64,000 bases of DNA from positions 1 through 64,000 of the forward strand of contig CAWBNO010000021.1 of the NCBI GenBank assembly GCA_963790095.1, written 5' to 3'. The translations under genes were made by a program, and so were the position numbers. Below are positions 42,741 through 51,961 of this stretch, in pieces. The notes under the pieces were generated by a model. The model was not told the origin of the DNA and ran no database searches. It saw only the letters and a list, made by a program, of their open reading frames with translations. The DNA is from JAAXQD01 sp963790095 (lineage in GTDB: Bacteria > Desulfobacterota > Desulfobacteria > Desulfobacterales > UBA11574). Each line of letters starts with the position of its first letter. Position 1 is the stretch's first letter.

Positions 42741-44174
42741 ATGGCATATGAACCTGTAATAGGGCTTGAAGTTCATTCTCAGCTCAAAACAAAAACCAAA
42801 ATTTTCTGCACCTGCTCCACATCGTTCGGAGCGGCGCCCAACACCCACACCTGCCCCGTATGTCTGGGCATGCCCGGTGTGCTCCCGGTTCTGAATAAAA
42901 AGGTGGTCGATTACACCCTGCACATGGCCATTGCAACACACTGTAAAATCAACCGGGAAAGCAGATTTGCCCGAAAAAATTATTTTTATCCGGACCTTCC
43001 CAAAGGATACCAGATTTCCCAGTACGAACTGCCCATCGCCCAAAATGGATTTATCGAAATAGAACTAAACGGTCAGAAAAAACGAATCGGTATAACACGC
43101 ATCCACATGGAAGAAGATGCCGGCAAATTGACCCATGATCCGGACCGCCCACTGAGCATGGTCGATTTCAACCGAACCGGCGTACCCCTGATGGAGATCG
43201 TCAGCGAACCGGATATCCGATCGCCCGAAGAGGCCGGTGCGTATCTCCGGCACCTGAGATCCATCGTCCGCTACCTCGGGATCAGCGACGGCAATATGGA
43301 AGAAGGAAGCTTCCGGTGTGACGCAAATGTGTCCATCAGACCCAGAGGATCCGGCCCCTTCGGAACCCGGACGGAATTAAAAAATTTAAACTCCTTCAAG
43401 CACGTTGAAAAGGCGATTTCCTTTGAAATCAACCGGCAAAAGGAAATCCTGGAAGACGGGGGCCAGGTGGTTCAGGAAACTCGATTGTGGGACCCGGACA
43501 AAAACAGATCCACGTCCATGCGGGGCAAGGAGGAAGCCCATGACTACCGTTATTTCCCGGATCCCGACCTTTTGCCCCTGGTCATCGATGACGACTGGAT
43601 CGATTCGATCAAAACGGCCATTCCAGAACTTCCGGATGAAAAGAAGCAGCGGTTTATGGATGAATACACGCTTCCGTCATACGACGCCGAGCTTTTGACA
43701 TCGAGTCGGGAACTTGCGGATTACTTTGAAGCCTGCATGGATGCCTTCCCCAACCCCAAGCAGGTCAGCAACTGGATTATGGGGTCTTTGCTGGGTCTAT
43801 TAAATGCCCGGGGCATGTCCATTGCCGGGTCGCCGATTTCCCCCGAAAATCTCTCTCAACTTCTTAAACTCATTGACCAAAAAATTATCAGCGGTAAAAT
43901 CGCCAAGACCGTATTTGAGGAAATGGCACACACCGGCCGGCCGCCCAAAGAAATCGTGGAGAGAAGGGGGCTGGTTCAGGTTACCGACGAATCGGCCATA
44001 AAATCGACGGTATTAACGGTGCTTCAGCAGTGTTCAAAAGAAGTGGACGATTATAAAAAGGGAAAGACCAAGCTTTTCGGATTTTTTGTCGGCCAGGTCA
44101 TGAAGGAGACCCAAGGAAAAGCCAATCCGAAAATCGTCAACGAAATATTAAAAGACCTGCTTGAAAACGAATAA
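42741..44174 (+). CDS. gatB: Asp/Glu-tRNA amidotransferase subunit B
   Basis: A 477-residue GatB. It shows YEPVIGLEVHSQLKTKTKIFC, the zinc-site region HTCPVCLGMPGVLP, GTRTELKNLNSFKHVEKAI and the C-terminal YqeY-like tail. It transfers ammonia from GatA to mischarged Glu-tRNA(Gln) or Asp-tRNA(Asn). ATG 42741 gives the conserved start; another in-frame ATG at 42708 lies inside the R2 repeat and would add 11 residues. There is no clear ribosome site before 42741. gatA and gatC are 8-11 kb away on the opposite strand. Confidence 0.95.
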   Translation: MAYEPVIGLEVHSQLKTKTKIFCTCSTSFGAAPNTHTCPVCLGMPGVLPVLNKKVVDYTLHMAIATHCKINRESRFARKNYFYPDLPKGYQISQYELPIAQNGFIEIELNGQKKRIGITRIHMEEDAGKLTHDPDRPLSMVDFNRTGVPLMEIVSEPDIRSPEEAGAYLRHLRSIVRYLGISDGNMEEGSFRCDANVSIRPRGSGPFGTRTELKNLNSFKHVEKAISFEINRQKEILEDGGQVVQETRLWDPDKNRSTSMRGKEEAHDYRYFPDPDLLPLVIDDDWIDSIKTAIPELPDEKKQRFMDEYTLPSYDAELLTSSRELADYFEACMDAFPNPKQVSNWIMGSLLGLLNARGMSIAGSPISPENLSQLLKLIDQKIISGKIAKTVFEEMAHTGRPPKEIVERRGLVQVTDESAIKSTVLTVLQQCSKEVDDYKKGKTKLFGFFVGQVMKETQGKANPKIVNEILKDLLENE

Positions 44175-44231
44175 TAAAATTAAAAACATACCTAAAAAAT
44201 TAAAAATTTAGCAAAGAAATGGAAACTTGAG

Positions 44232-45929
44232 ATGAATCTTTTTTTGAAAAAAACAAATAATATTTCAAAAGTTTTTTTTATTGGTTTAATACTGATTGTC
44301 GCAAGTGTCTGCACCCCGCCATCGGCATTTGCAAAACCGGTTCAGGTTGCGGTTGTCCCCTTTAAGGTCAATGCGGAGAAGGATCTTTCCTTTTTAAGAG
44401 ACGGCATCGTTGACATGCTCTCATCCCGACTCTCCTGGGCGGACAAGGTCACGGTAGTCAACCGCCAGAAGACCCAAAAGGCCCTTGAAACGGTTGCCGG
44501 TCCGTTAAATGAAGTCAAGGCACGGGAAATGGGGGCCAAACTGGGGGCCGACTATGTGCTTTTCGGCAGTCTCACGGTGATCGGAAACAGCACGAGCATC
44601 GACGCAAAAATGGTGGATGTTACCGGTGAAAAACAGACCCTCTCTTTTTTCAATCAGAGCCAGGGGATGGACCAAGTGATTCCCAGCATCAATCTTTTTG
44701 CGTCAGATATCAATGAGAAAGAGTTCGGCCGTGTGATGCCGTCCCAGAAGGCGCCGGCATCGGCTCAGGCCCAACAGACTGAGACCCTTCAGGATCAGCC
44801 CTCATCCGATACTCGCGCCCATCCGGACAAACTGATTGTCGGCGGATATGCCGGCGGTGGAATTCAAGAACCCCAAAATACCGCACCGGGCTCCGCTTTT
44901 ATCGCCACACAAATGTCCCAAAGCCAGTCAGCTCAATTCTGGAAAAGCCGAAATATAAAACAACGGATCACCGGTATTGCCTTGGGAGATATTGACAAAG
45001 ACGGCAAAACAGAGACCATCGTGATTTCCGATCATTCGGTTGAAACCTACCGGTTTGACAATAACCGCTTCCTGAAAATAAACACCATCGCCCAGCGGTC
45101 CCATGACTTTCTCATCGGGGTTGACGTGGCGGACATCAACGGCAACGGATATCCTGAAATTTTTGTTACCGCACTGAACCCTTCAAGAGAGTTCGTCAAA
45201 TCCTTTGTGCTCGAATTCGACGGCAAAACCTATGTTGAAATCGTTGAGAAGAGCAACTGGTATTTTAGAATCGTTGAAATGCCGGAACGGGGCAGGATTC
45301 TGCTCGGCCAAAGACAGGGGACAAACAGTCCCTTTGACGAGAGAATCTACGAACTGGCCTGGCAGAATTCCGAATACGATGCGGCCGAACCGGCCATGCC
45401 CCCCCGCCGCGCCAACGTACTGGGCCTTGCTTTTGGCAATGCCCGGAACGACGGCACTCAAGTAGCCGTGGTGTTCGACGAACTCGATTATCTAAGGATA
45501 TACGATTCAAAGGGGGGCGAAATATGGAAAGACGGAGAAAACTCCGGAGGAACACCCCGCTATTTTCAGCTGCCCAACCTGGGCAGCAAAGACACGGAGA
45601 ATCATGCATATTATCCCATGCGCATCCTGATTCAGGATATAAATAATGACGGGAAAAATGACGTGATTACCGCCAAAAACTACCGGCTCAGCGAAATCCT
45701 TTCCGTCAGAATATTTAAACAAGGCGAAATGGAAATCCGGTCCTGGGACGGGATCGGGCTTGCCGTGCTCTGGCGGACCCGAAAGCTTTCAGGCTATATC
45801 AGTGATTTTGCCATCGGTGATTTTGACAACGACGGCAAAGACGAACTCGTGGCAGCTATTGTTATCAAGACCGGATCTGTGGCAACCACAACCCCAAAAA
45901 GCGCGGTGATTGCCTTTGAATTGCAATAG
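44232..45929 (+). CDS. Exported FG-GAP/VCBS repeat protein with TolB-like N-terminal domain
   Basis: A 565-residue protein with a signal peptide (FIGLILIVASVCTPPSAFA). Residues 30-160 resemble TolB-N/CsgG-like lipoprotein domains (PVQVAVVPFKVNAEKDLSFLRDGIVDML, GAKLGADYVLFGSLT). After a Gln/Ala-rich linker, residues 240-565 contain calcium-binding-type FG-GAP repeats: DIDKDGKTE, DINGNGYPE, DINNDGKND, DFDNDGKDE. A beta-propeller is likely. No enzymatic residues are seen. Similar combinations are found in deltaproteobacterial genomes without an assigned role. It stands alone between gatB and an R1 repeat. Confidence 0.82.
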   Translation: MNLFLKKTNNISKVFFIGLILIVASVCTPPSAFAKPVQVAVVPFKVNAEKDLSFLRDGIVDMLSSRLSWADKVTVVNRQKTQKALETVAGPLNEVKAREMGAKLGADYVLFGSLTVIGNSTSIDAKMVDVTGEKQTLSFFNQSQGMDQVIPSINLFASDINEKEFGRVMPSQKAPASAQAQQTETLQDQPSSDTRAHPDKLIVGGYAGGGIQEPQNTAPGSAFIATQMSQSQSAQFWKSRNIKQRITGIALGDIDKDGKTETIVISDHSVETYRFDNNRFLKINTIAQRSHDFLIGVDVADINGNGYPEIFVTALNPSREFVKSFVLEFDGKTYVEIVEKSNWYFRIVEMPERGRILLGQRQGTNSPFDERIYELAWQNSEYDAAEPAMPPRRANVLGLAFGNARNDGTQVAVVFDELDYLRIYDSKGGEIWKDGENSGGTPRYFQLPNLGSKDTENHAYYPMRILIQDINNDGKNDVITAKNYRLSEILSVRIFKQGEMEIRSWDGIGLAVLWRTRKLSGYISDFAIGDFDNDGKDELVAAIVIKTGSVATTTPKSAVIAFELQ

Positions 45930-46000
45930 TCATGGGTCACGTGTCAATGGGTTGAGGATCCAAGGATTCGAGGGTCCAAGGGGGCAAGGGTTTGTATTAC

Positions 46001-46200
46001 TTAAAACCGTACAAGTTAAAAGTGTCTCAAGTGATCTAAAGTGCCTAAAGTTATGGAGTCGCTTCGCTCCGCTGATTTTATAAAATTGGCAGAATTCCTT
46101 AACTTTAGCTCACTTTAAACTTTAGTTCACTTCAAACTCTTCCAGCTATTCTTCAGGCAGAGCCATAACTCTCTGACCTGGCCCTGGGGACCAGGTTTTT
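46001..46200 (+). repeat. Intact palindromic repeat R1 (copy 2)
   Basis: This copy is not interrupted and serves as the reference for the target of the IS110 element. It contains aagtgcctaaag (46039-46050), which equals left target plus CT core plus right target as read from the bridge RNA. Its two arms are inverted repeats. It ends in the acctgg/ccaggt hairpin and T tract (46176-46200). Confidence 0.78.
46039..46050 (+). other. Unoccupied predicted IS110 target site
   Basis: The 12 bases aagtgcCTaaag match the guide sides of the target loop (aagtgcct and tttag). It differs from the junction-equivalent site about 20 bases to its left, which reads aagtgtCTcaag. It is a predicted second landing place for the element at 707-2460. 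Confidence 0.55.
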
Positions 46201-46211
46201 AACAACTAAAT

Positions 46212-46243
46212 AAAAAACCCGGAGCAGATGCCCCGGGTTTTTT
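46212..46243. terminator. Bidirectional terminator between the FG-GAP gene and the porin
   Basis: aaaacccgg/ccgggtttt stem with a ten-base loop and A/T tracts on both sides, so it can end transcripts from either strand. Two converging genes flank it. Confidence 0.8.
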
Positions 46244-46273
46244 GTTGTTGAACGTCAACCTGTTAACACAGGA

Positions 46274-47399
46274 TTACTTGAAGTCGATTCTCCAGAACAC
46301 ACCAAAAATGGTATTATCGCCCTTGTCTTTCTCAACACCAAAGTCTGTTTTCTCTTTATTGTCCTGATACATGAACTCGGGGATAATGTAGAAACCAGGC
46401 GCCACAGTGTATTTCCACATAACACCAATCACCTGGGCATCATCTTCCATGTTGCCTATATCATTTTCAGAAGAGACATAACCATAGCTGGCTTCAATGG
46501 TATTGGAGTCATTGATCTTGTAACCCACCGCTGCGACACCACCCCATGCGGTTGAATCTTCAACATCGGACCCAGTAGCATTAATCCTCGCTCCTTCATC
46601 AACCACGGTCCAAGCACCGTATTCGCTACCGTTCTGCCGGTAAGAAAGTGAAAGGCCCACATAAGCTGGGCCGAAATTCATCTTTCCGCGGGCAGCCACA
46701 ACCCATGAGGTTATCGTCTGGTCGGCGTCAACACTCATTGACCGCTTTATAGGTCTGGTAGCCGCCGATAAAGTTGACAGCACCTGAATCAAACTTCCAA
46801 TCATAACGCATTTCGATTTTGGGGAACAGTATATCTGTATCTGACTCATATCCGTCAACGCCGTCCTTGCTGGTATCCGTAGGCAATAATGCCACCCTTA
46901 AATTCCCAAAGGTAAAACGCATCTGGGAGGTACGCGCCACATCGTATCCAATACCGCCGAACTTCTGGAAACCGCCGGAATAGTAGTTGATCCCGGAGAC
47001 CGGAGCGTCATACAGGGGATAGTTCTGACCGATCATGAACTTCCAGGAACCAAAATCGTATTGGCCCCAGAGCTGTCTCAGTCTCATATTCCCAAGACGG
47101 GAAGCGCCGCTGTCTTCTTCGATGTTGCCGGTGGAGCCGGCGCCGCCTGCTCTGGCGTCCATCTCAAACTTACCGGTGATTTTATCGGATTTAAAATTGG
47201 CGCCAAAACGGGTCAGATGTCCGATCCGCCATTCGAGATCGCCGTCATCGTATTGTCCTGCGTTGTCAGTGCTAAAATCATTATAGTAGGTTCTAAAACG
47301 GGCACTGCCGTACAGGTCTACATCTGCCATGGCGGTTGCAACAAACGCACCCACCATTGCCAAAGCTGCAACAAATATGATAAATTTCTTCATCTTCAA
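46274..47399 (-). pseudogene. Outer-membrane porin gene split by a +1 frameshift
   Basis: The first part (223 residues, 47399-46728) has a signal peptide (FIIFVAALAMVGAFVATAMA) and porin text (VDLYGSARFRTYYND). It ends at YKAVNEC. The second part (frame shifted by one base) resumes at VDADQTITSWVVAARGKM and runs to WRIDFK, with the aromatic end Phe-Lys of outer-membrane proteins. Skipping one base of gagtgttgac (near 46733) would restore about 374 residues. The second half retains strands with Gly/aromatic alternation. It may be a recent mutation or an assembly error. Strong general porin features and a terminator after the gene suggest it was highly expressed. Confidence 0.82.
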
Positions 47400-48102
47400 T
47401 TTTCCTCCATAATGGAATTGAATTTCCGTTAAACAACTTAACCTAATATTTACCTAATAATTTCTGGGTCTTCTTTTTGCCGATTCACCTCCTTTCTCCG
47501 CGCAACAGATTCCAACAGGACATTGGCCTCCAATACGCTGAATTAATTCCCAAATTTTCCGTCTGCACATGTATGGACAGAACATCTGGAATCCAAATAC
47601 CAGTCTATTATTGAAATGTCAAGGATCTTTTTTGACAAAGCAATCGCGAAAATCCGAAAAATTGTAAGAGGTTAATTTAGTAAAAAGCAATTTCTAAATA
47701 GGGTTTAATACGGAACAATATAGATATTTTTTGATATCATGGACTGAAAATTTTACAATGTCAAGTAAAATTATACATAATTTATATATAATTCTATTGA
47801 ATTAGGACATATTGTATGTTATTAGAACAATTTACTATATATTGTGCAAATGCCAAGCAAAATTATGTATAATGTATTTGACTTTTAGGTCATTATCTTC
47901 TAAAGCAGGCATAATTTAACTTCTTCTCAGATGGAATAGACCCTATATTCTATGAAGCATATCAAAAAGCAGGCAAACTACACTCCGAATCTGAAGATCA
48001 ACCCCCATGACCTGCCGGTTATTAAATGGACGTTTCCCGAGTTTAGTATTGTTTCTAAACGAGATATCTTTTTAACCAGACAATTTAACAGGAGGTGGTG
48101 AA
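47400..48102. other. 703-base AT-rich intergenic region with direct repeats
   Basis: Regulatory region between the divergent porin and FadL-like genes. Two 25-base direct repeats (47757-47781 and 47849-47873) share 21 of 25 bases and spacing of 92; a third, weaker version (gaaatgtcaagg) lies near 47614. They may be operator sites. A ribosome site caggaggtggtga precedes the FadL-like ATG. No gene is visible. Confidence 0.45.
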
Positions 48103-49416
48103 ATGAAAAAGCTTTTCGTTTTTCTGTGTGTTGCAGGCCTGATTGCTGCCAGTGCGTCTCCCCTTTTTGCCGGCGGTATTGACAACAAAACCAATTGGAG
48201 CGCGGAGTATATCAGAACCCTGAACCGGAATGCGGCAACCGACTCGGCGGACATCGTGATGTACAATCCGGCCGGTGTGATGAAGATGGATGATGGATTG
48301 TACGGCAACCTCTCCGTTCAATACATTCTCAAAGATTACACCAACAACATCAATGGCCAGGATTTTGACTCGGATGAACCTTCGTTTATACCCGGTTTGT
48401 TTTTGCTCTATAAACAAGATCGATGGGCCGGATTTTTCGGCCTGTCCAATGTGGTGGGCGGCGGCAAAGTCGATTTTGAGCAGGGGGATGCCACCACCTC
48501 TGCACTCGGTATGGGCGTCCTGTACGGTGCGAATTCAAAGTTGGCCGCAGGAGGTGTCCCGCCCGCTTACTGGTATTCGGGGATCAGCAATCAAAATTTA
48601 GAAGCAGAACAAGTCGGATTGGGCTACACATTTGGCGGATCGTTTAAAATTAACGACATGTTCTCGGTTTCTCTGGCGGCCATGTATGTGGACACCAATA
48701 AAGAAGCCAACGGCAGTGTCACGGTTACAGCTGCTAATCCTGCGCCAAGTCCACCCTTTCCGCCGGGACTCAACGGCGATATTCCCGCTGTCGTGGATTA
48801 TGAAGAGGATGCGGATGGATGGGGTGGAGTGATCGGCGTGAACATTTCACCCACCGACCAGTGGAATATCGGTATTCGGTATAACACCAAAGTCGACCTT
48901 GATTTCGATCAAACCGTTAATCAGGATAGCCTGGGGGTTCTGCCCGCACTGGGCATCACCAATGGCGGCCAAAGCACCCGCGATCTGCCCGCCATATTGG
49001 CGCTCGGCGTATCCTACAAGTTGAACGACAAAATTCGACTGGAGACCAACCTTACCTACTATTTCAATGAGGATGCCGACTGGATGGGTGATGAAAATCT
49101 TGTGGACAACGGTTATGACCTGGGACTCGCCCTTGAATACACCTTTAACCCCAAGCTTAAGGGGAGTATAGGATATCTGCACACAGATACCGGAATCGAT
49201 GCCGAGTACATGCTTCCGGAGGCACCGCAGTTGAACGCCAACACCATTGGCGCCGGTGTTGCCTATGAAGCGATTCCCGGCATGATGTTGAACTTCAGCC
49301 TCGGAAATGCTTTCTACGAAGACGATTCCTTTGTCGAATCAACAACCGGCACGACCATAGAATACCAAAAAAACAATTTTTTCATGGCATTCGGCATTCA
49401 ATATAAGTTTATGTAA
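48103..49416 (+). CDS. FadL-family outer-membrane transporter
   Basis: A 437-residue FadL/TodX-type outer-membrane protein. The signal peptide is KLFVFLCVAGLIAASASPLFA, followed by a Gly-rich N-terminal stretch (GGIDNKTNWSAEYIRTLNRNAATDSADIVMYNPAGV) that forms the hatch. The final strand ends with Phe-Met and aromatic alternation (NFFMAFGIQYKFM). Such channels take up long-chain fatty acids or hydrocarbons, fitting an anaerobe that oxidises lipids or propionate-type acids. The gene is complete and followed by a strong terminator. Confidence 0.88.
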   Translation: MKKLFVFLCVAGLIAASASPLFAGGIDNKTNWSAEYIRTLNRNAATDSADIVMYNPAGVMKMDDGLYGNLSVQYILKDYTNNINGQDFDSDEPSFIPGLFLLYKQDRWAGFFGLSNVVGGGKVDFEQGDATTSALGMGVLYGANSKLAAGGVPPAYWYSGISNQNLEAEQVGLGYTFGGSFKINDMFSVSLAAMYVDTNKEANGSVTVTAANPAPSPPFPPGLNGDIPAVVDYEEDADGWGGVIGVNISPTDQWNIGIRYNTKVDLDFDQTVNQDSLGVLPALGITNGGQSTRDLPAILALGVSYKLNDKIRLETNLTYYFNEDADWMGDENLVDNGYDLGLALEYTFNPKLKGSIGYLHTDTGIDAEYMLPEAPQLNANTIGAGVAYEAIPGMMLNFSLGNAFYEDDSFVESTTGTTIEYQKNNFFMAFGIQYKFM

Positions 49417-49450
49417 AAATAACATCGCTTCACGATTTCATACAATCCGA

Positions 49451-49478
49451 AAGGGCCGGGGTAAACCCGGCCCTTTTT
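49451..49478. terminator. Bidirectional terminator after the FadL-like gene and mutL
   Basis: A 10-bp stem aagggccggg/cccggccctt with loop GTAAA and a T tract on the plus strand. It lies between two converging genes and has A/T runs on both sides. Confidence 0.85.
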
Positions 49479-49523
49479 ATTTGTCACTCTTTTCATCTTG
49501 TCACCCGTCACGATTCACTTTTT

Positions 49524-51308
49524 TCAGACAATTCTTTTGAACAATTTTTCAAGATCCTTGAGGGTCATTCTTATCCAGACAGGCCGGCCGTGGGGACAGT
49601 TGGAGGGCTGATCACACCCATCGAGCTGTTCCAGCAACCCCTTGATTTCCTTGTCTGAAAGCTGCTGGTTGGCCCGGATGGCTCCGTGGCAGGCCATGAG
49701 CATCAGACATGCGTCAATGGCCTTTCCGATACCCGGCGTAAAACCGATCTGGGCCATTTTTTCCACTATCTCCATGACCAGAGGTTTAATCGCCCGGTCT
49801 TTGAGAAGTGCCGGAACCGATTTGACCACAAAAGTATCTCCGCCAAAGGGTTCTATTTCCAGACCCAGTTCATTCAGATCCGGAATCAGTTTCTCAAGAA
49901 TTTTCCCTTCCCGGTATCCGAGATCGAAGGTTTCCGGGATGAGAAGCTTTTGAGCCGTCGTTCTGGTCTCCAAAGACCGGTTCCTGAGCCGTTCAAAAAA
50001 GATCCGCTCATGGGCGGCGTGCTGGTCGATGAGGATAAGTCCTTCGGCGGACTCGCAGAGAATATAGGTGTCATGAAACTGACCGATCACCCTTAAATCG
50101 CTGAACATTTTTTTTGACCAGAGCGCCGTCTGGATGCCGGCAGGCGTAAATCCAAGATTCCCTTTGAAAAGGGGTTCTGGTTGCCCGTCGGTGGTTTCTG
50201 GATGTTGGGGTTTGGTGGGTTGTTCAGGTGTTCTGAAACGGGTTGTTGTTTCGGCAACACCCGGCTGCTCGCCGGACGAAGGGATTTCCGGGGTCTCCTT
50301 CAGGGTCCATCCGGACTGATCCGAAAAACCCAATCGATCCCTCACAACCCCGGCAATGGTATCATGAACCTTTGTCTGCTGTGCAAACCTTACCTGGTGT
50401 TTGGTGGGATGAACATTCACATCCACCTGTTCATAGGGCACACGGATAAAAAGAACGGCCACCGGATACTGACCCTTTACCAACCTGCCATGATACCCTT
50501 CCAACAGGGCATGTTGGATGACCCGGTCACGGACATATCTGCCGTTGACATAGACGTAGATTCCCCGGGATGTACTGCGTGCTACCCTGGGAGACGTCAA
50601 CCAGCCGGCCATGGAAAGACCATCTCCGGAAGATTCTATTCTCAAAAGATCATCTTTGATGTCTCTGCCCAGGACATCGATGATTCTGTCCACAGGATCG
50701 TCTGCGGCCGGCCAGTTTTTAACCGGTCTGTTGTTGTGGGTAAGTCTGAAGTGGACGCCGGGCCAGCCCAAGGCTGTACTGGAAACCGCATCTGCAATGT
50801 GCCCCATCTCCGTGTTGACGGTCTTTAAGAATTTTCGCCGGGCGGGGGTGTTAAAGAAAAGCTGTTGAACGGTGACCATGGTCCCCTGTGGAGCGCCAAT
50901 TTCCGATACTTTTTTAAGGGTGCCCCCTTCAACAATAATTTCGGTTCCTGCGTGGGAGGTTTGGTCCCGGGTTACCAGACGAAGCTTTGAAACCGCGGCG
51001 ATGCTCGGCAAGGCCTCCCCCCTGAAACCCAGGGTGTGGATTGCAAACAGATCTTCGTCTTTGTGAATTTTACTGGTTGCATAGCGTTCCGGTGCCAGAA
51101 GGGCGTCATCCCGATTCATTCCAATACCGTTGTCCGAAACCCGGATCAGAGACCGCCCCCCTTTTTCCACTTCGATCATGATTCGGCTGCTGTCCGCATC
51201 CAGCGCATTTTCCATAAGCTCTTTGACCACCGAAGACGGCCGCTCCACAACTTCACCCGCGGCGATTTTGTTGGATAAAATCTCAGGAAGGATTTTGATC
51301 TTAGACAT
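49524..51308 (-). CDS. mutL: DNA mismatch repair protein MutL
   Basis: A 594-residue MutL. The N-terminal GHKL ATPase has NKIAAGEVVERPSSVVKELM, DNGIGMNRDDA and TLGFRGEALPSIAAVSKL. A variable linker follows (about 340-400). The C-terminal dimerisation domain carries the endonuclease motif DQHAAHERIFFE (DQHA-x2-E-x4-E), then CHGAIRANQ and NCPHGRP. So it should nick DNA itself, as in bacteria without MutH. It is transcribed toward the terminator. Confidence 0.96.
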   Translation of the reverse strand: MSKIKILPEILSNKIAAGEVVERPSSVVKELMENALDADSSRIMIEVEKGGRSLIRVSDNGIGMNRDDALLAPERYATSKIHKDEDLFAIHTLGFRGEALPSIAAVSKLRLVTRDQTSHAGTEIIVEGGTLKKVSEIGAPQGTMVTVQQLFFNTPARRKFLKTVNTEMGHIADAVSSTALGWPGVHFRLTHNNRPVKNWPAADDPVDRIIDVLGRDIKDDLLRIESSGDGLSMAGWLTSPRVARSTSRGIYVYVNGRYVRDRVIQHALLEGYHGRLVKGQYPVAVLFIRVPYEQVDVNVHPTKHQVRFAQQTKVHDTIAGVVRDRLGFSDQSGWTLKETPEIPSSGEQPGVAETTTRFRTPEQPTKPQHPETTDGQPEPLFKGNLGFTPAGIQTALWSKKMFSDLRVIGQFHDTYILCESAEGLILIDQHAAHERIFFERLRNRSLETRTTAQKLLIPETFDLGYREGKILEKLIPDLNELGLEIEPFGGDTFVVKSVPALLKDRAIKPLVMEIVEKMAQIGFTPGIGKAIDACLMLMACHGAIRANQQLSDKEIKGLLEQLDGCDQPSNCPHGRPVWIRMTLKDLEKLFKRIV

Positions 51309-51370
51309 GCTTATTTTTAGGCCACTGAATTATTACGGTTATGTTCTTCTTGTAATAATTAAAAAGATAA

Positions 51371-51509
51371 TCACGAAAACACGAAATAGGGAAAGCACGA
51401 AATTTAAAAAATCCTTTAGAAGTTAAGTGAAAAAGTAAATTATTGATTATAACTGATTGCAATTATATTAAATACATTTTTCTTTTTCGTGTTTTCGTGC
51501 TTTCGTGAT
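51371..51509. repeat. AT-rich palindrome upstream of mutL (R3-related)
   Basis: The left arm tcacgaaaacacgaaat (51371 on) is mirrored by the right arm ttcgtgttttcgtgctttcg near 51484-51506, with an AT-rich centre. The text resembles R3 hairpins. The 51309-51546 gap holds nothing else that I recognise. Confidence 0.6.
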
Positions 51510-51546
51510 AAAATTTTTTGTTTCAGATTTTCCGGCTGAATATTTT

Positions 51547-51726
51547 TTACGAGTCGTGTTCAAGAAGTTTGCTGAGTAAAAAATCCGCATCTAATGGTGA
51601 CAGGTCGAATTTGACGCAGGCCTCTTGGATGACGGCTTTTAATTCCTTTCCGGGATTGTACTTTCTTTCATCAGAAACCCATTTGACGGCTTTTCTTAGA
51701 TCTTCTCCGGTTGGCTGAATACCCAT
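51547..51726 (-). CDS. Small conserved-looking protein, 59 residues
   Basis: A short gene starting MGIQPTGEDLRKAVKWVSDE and ending in FLLSKLLEHDS. The ribosome site aagga lies 9 bases before the ATG. It is charged, helical and without a membrane segment. I recall similar sentences in short hypothetical proteins of Desulfobacterota, always in this style (EDLRKAVKWV...LSPLDADFLL), but cannot name a domain. Codon use matches its neighbours, so I take it as real. No function proposed. Confidence 0.62.
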   Translation of the reverse strand: MGIQPTGEDLRKAVKWVSDERKYNPGKELKAVIQEACVKFDLSPLDADFLLSKLLEHDS

Positions 51727-51786
51727 ATTCCGTTTTCCTTTTTCAATGTCTCTTTTGTCAATAAAACGTCAAGTTAGTTCGCCTCG

Positions 51787-51892
51787 CTTAGAATTGGAAT
51801 AATGGGTTATGGTAAAATTTCTCTTGGCAGAGAATTAAATAAATAATATCCTTCTAAGATCAATATTCCAATATTCCATCATTCCATGTCCA
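51787..51892. repeat. Palindromic repeat R4 downstream of gatA
   Basis: gaattggaataatggg (51789 on) is mirrored by ccaatattccatcattcc (about 51867-51886). Copies of the same pattern flank the sucD gene and the CBS-ACT gene. Confidence 0.6.
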
Positions 51893-51961
51893 AGTCCGAG
51901 GTAAATATTCATACCTAAATTTTCCTTTGTTTTCAATAGGTTGTTGAATATCCGATACGTT

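Noticed and set aside
46700..46760. Programmed frameshifting in the porin gene
   Set aside because: No slippery run or downstream stem was found at the junction; a simple mutation or error explains it better.
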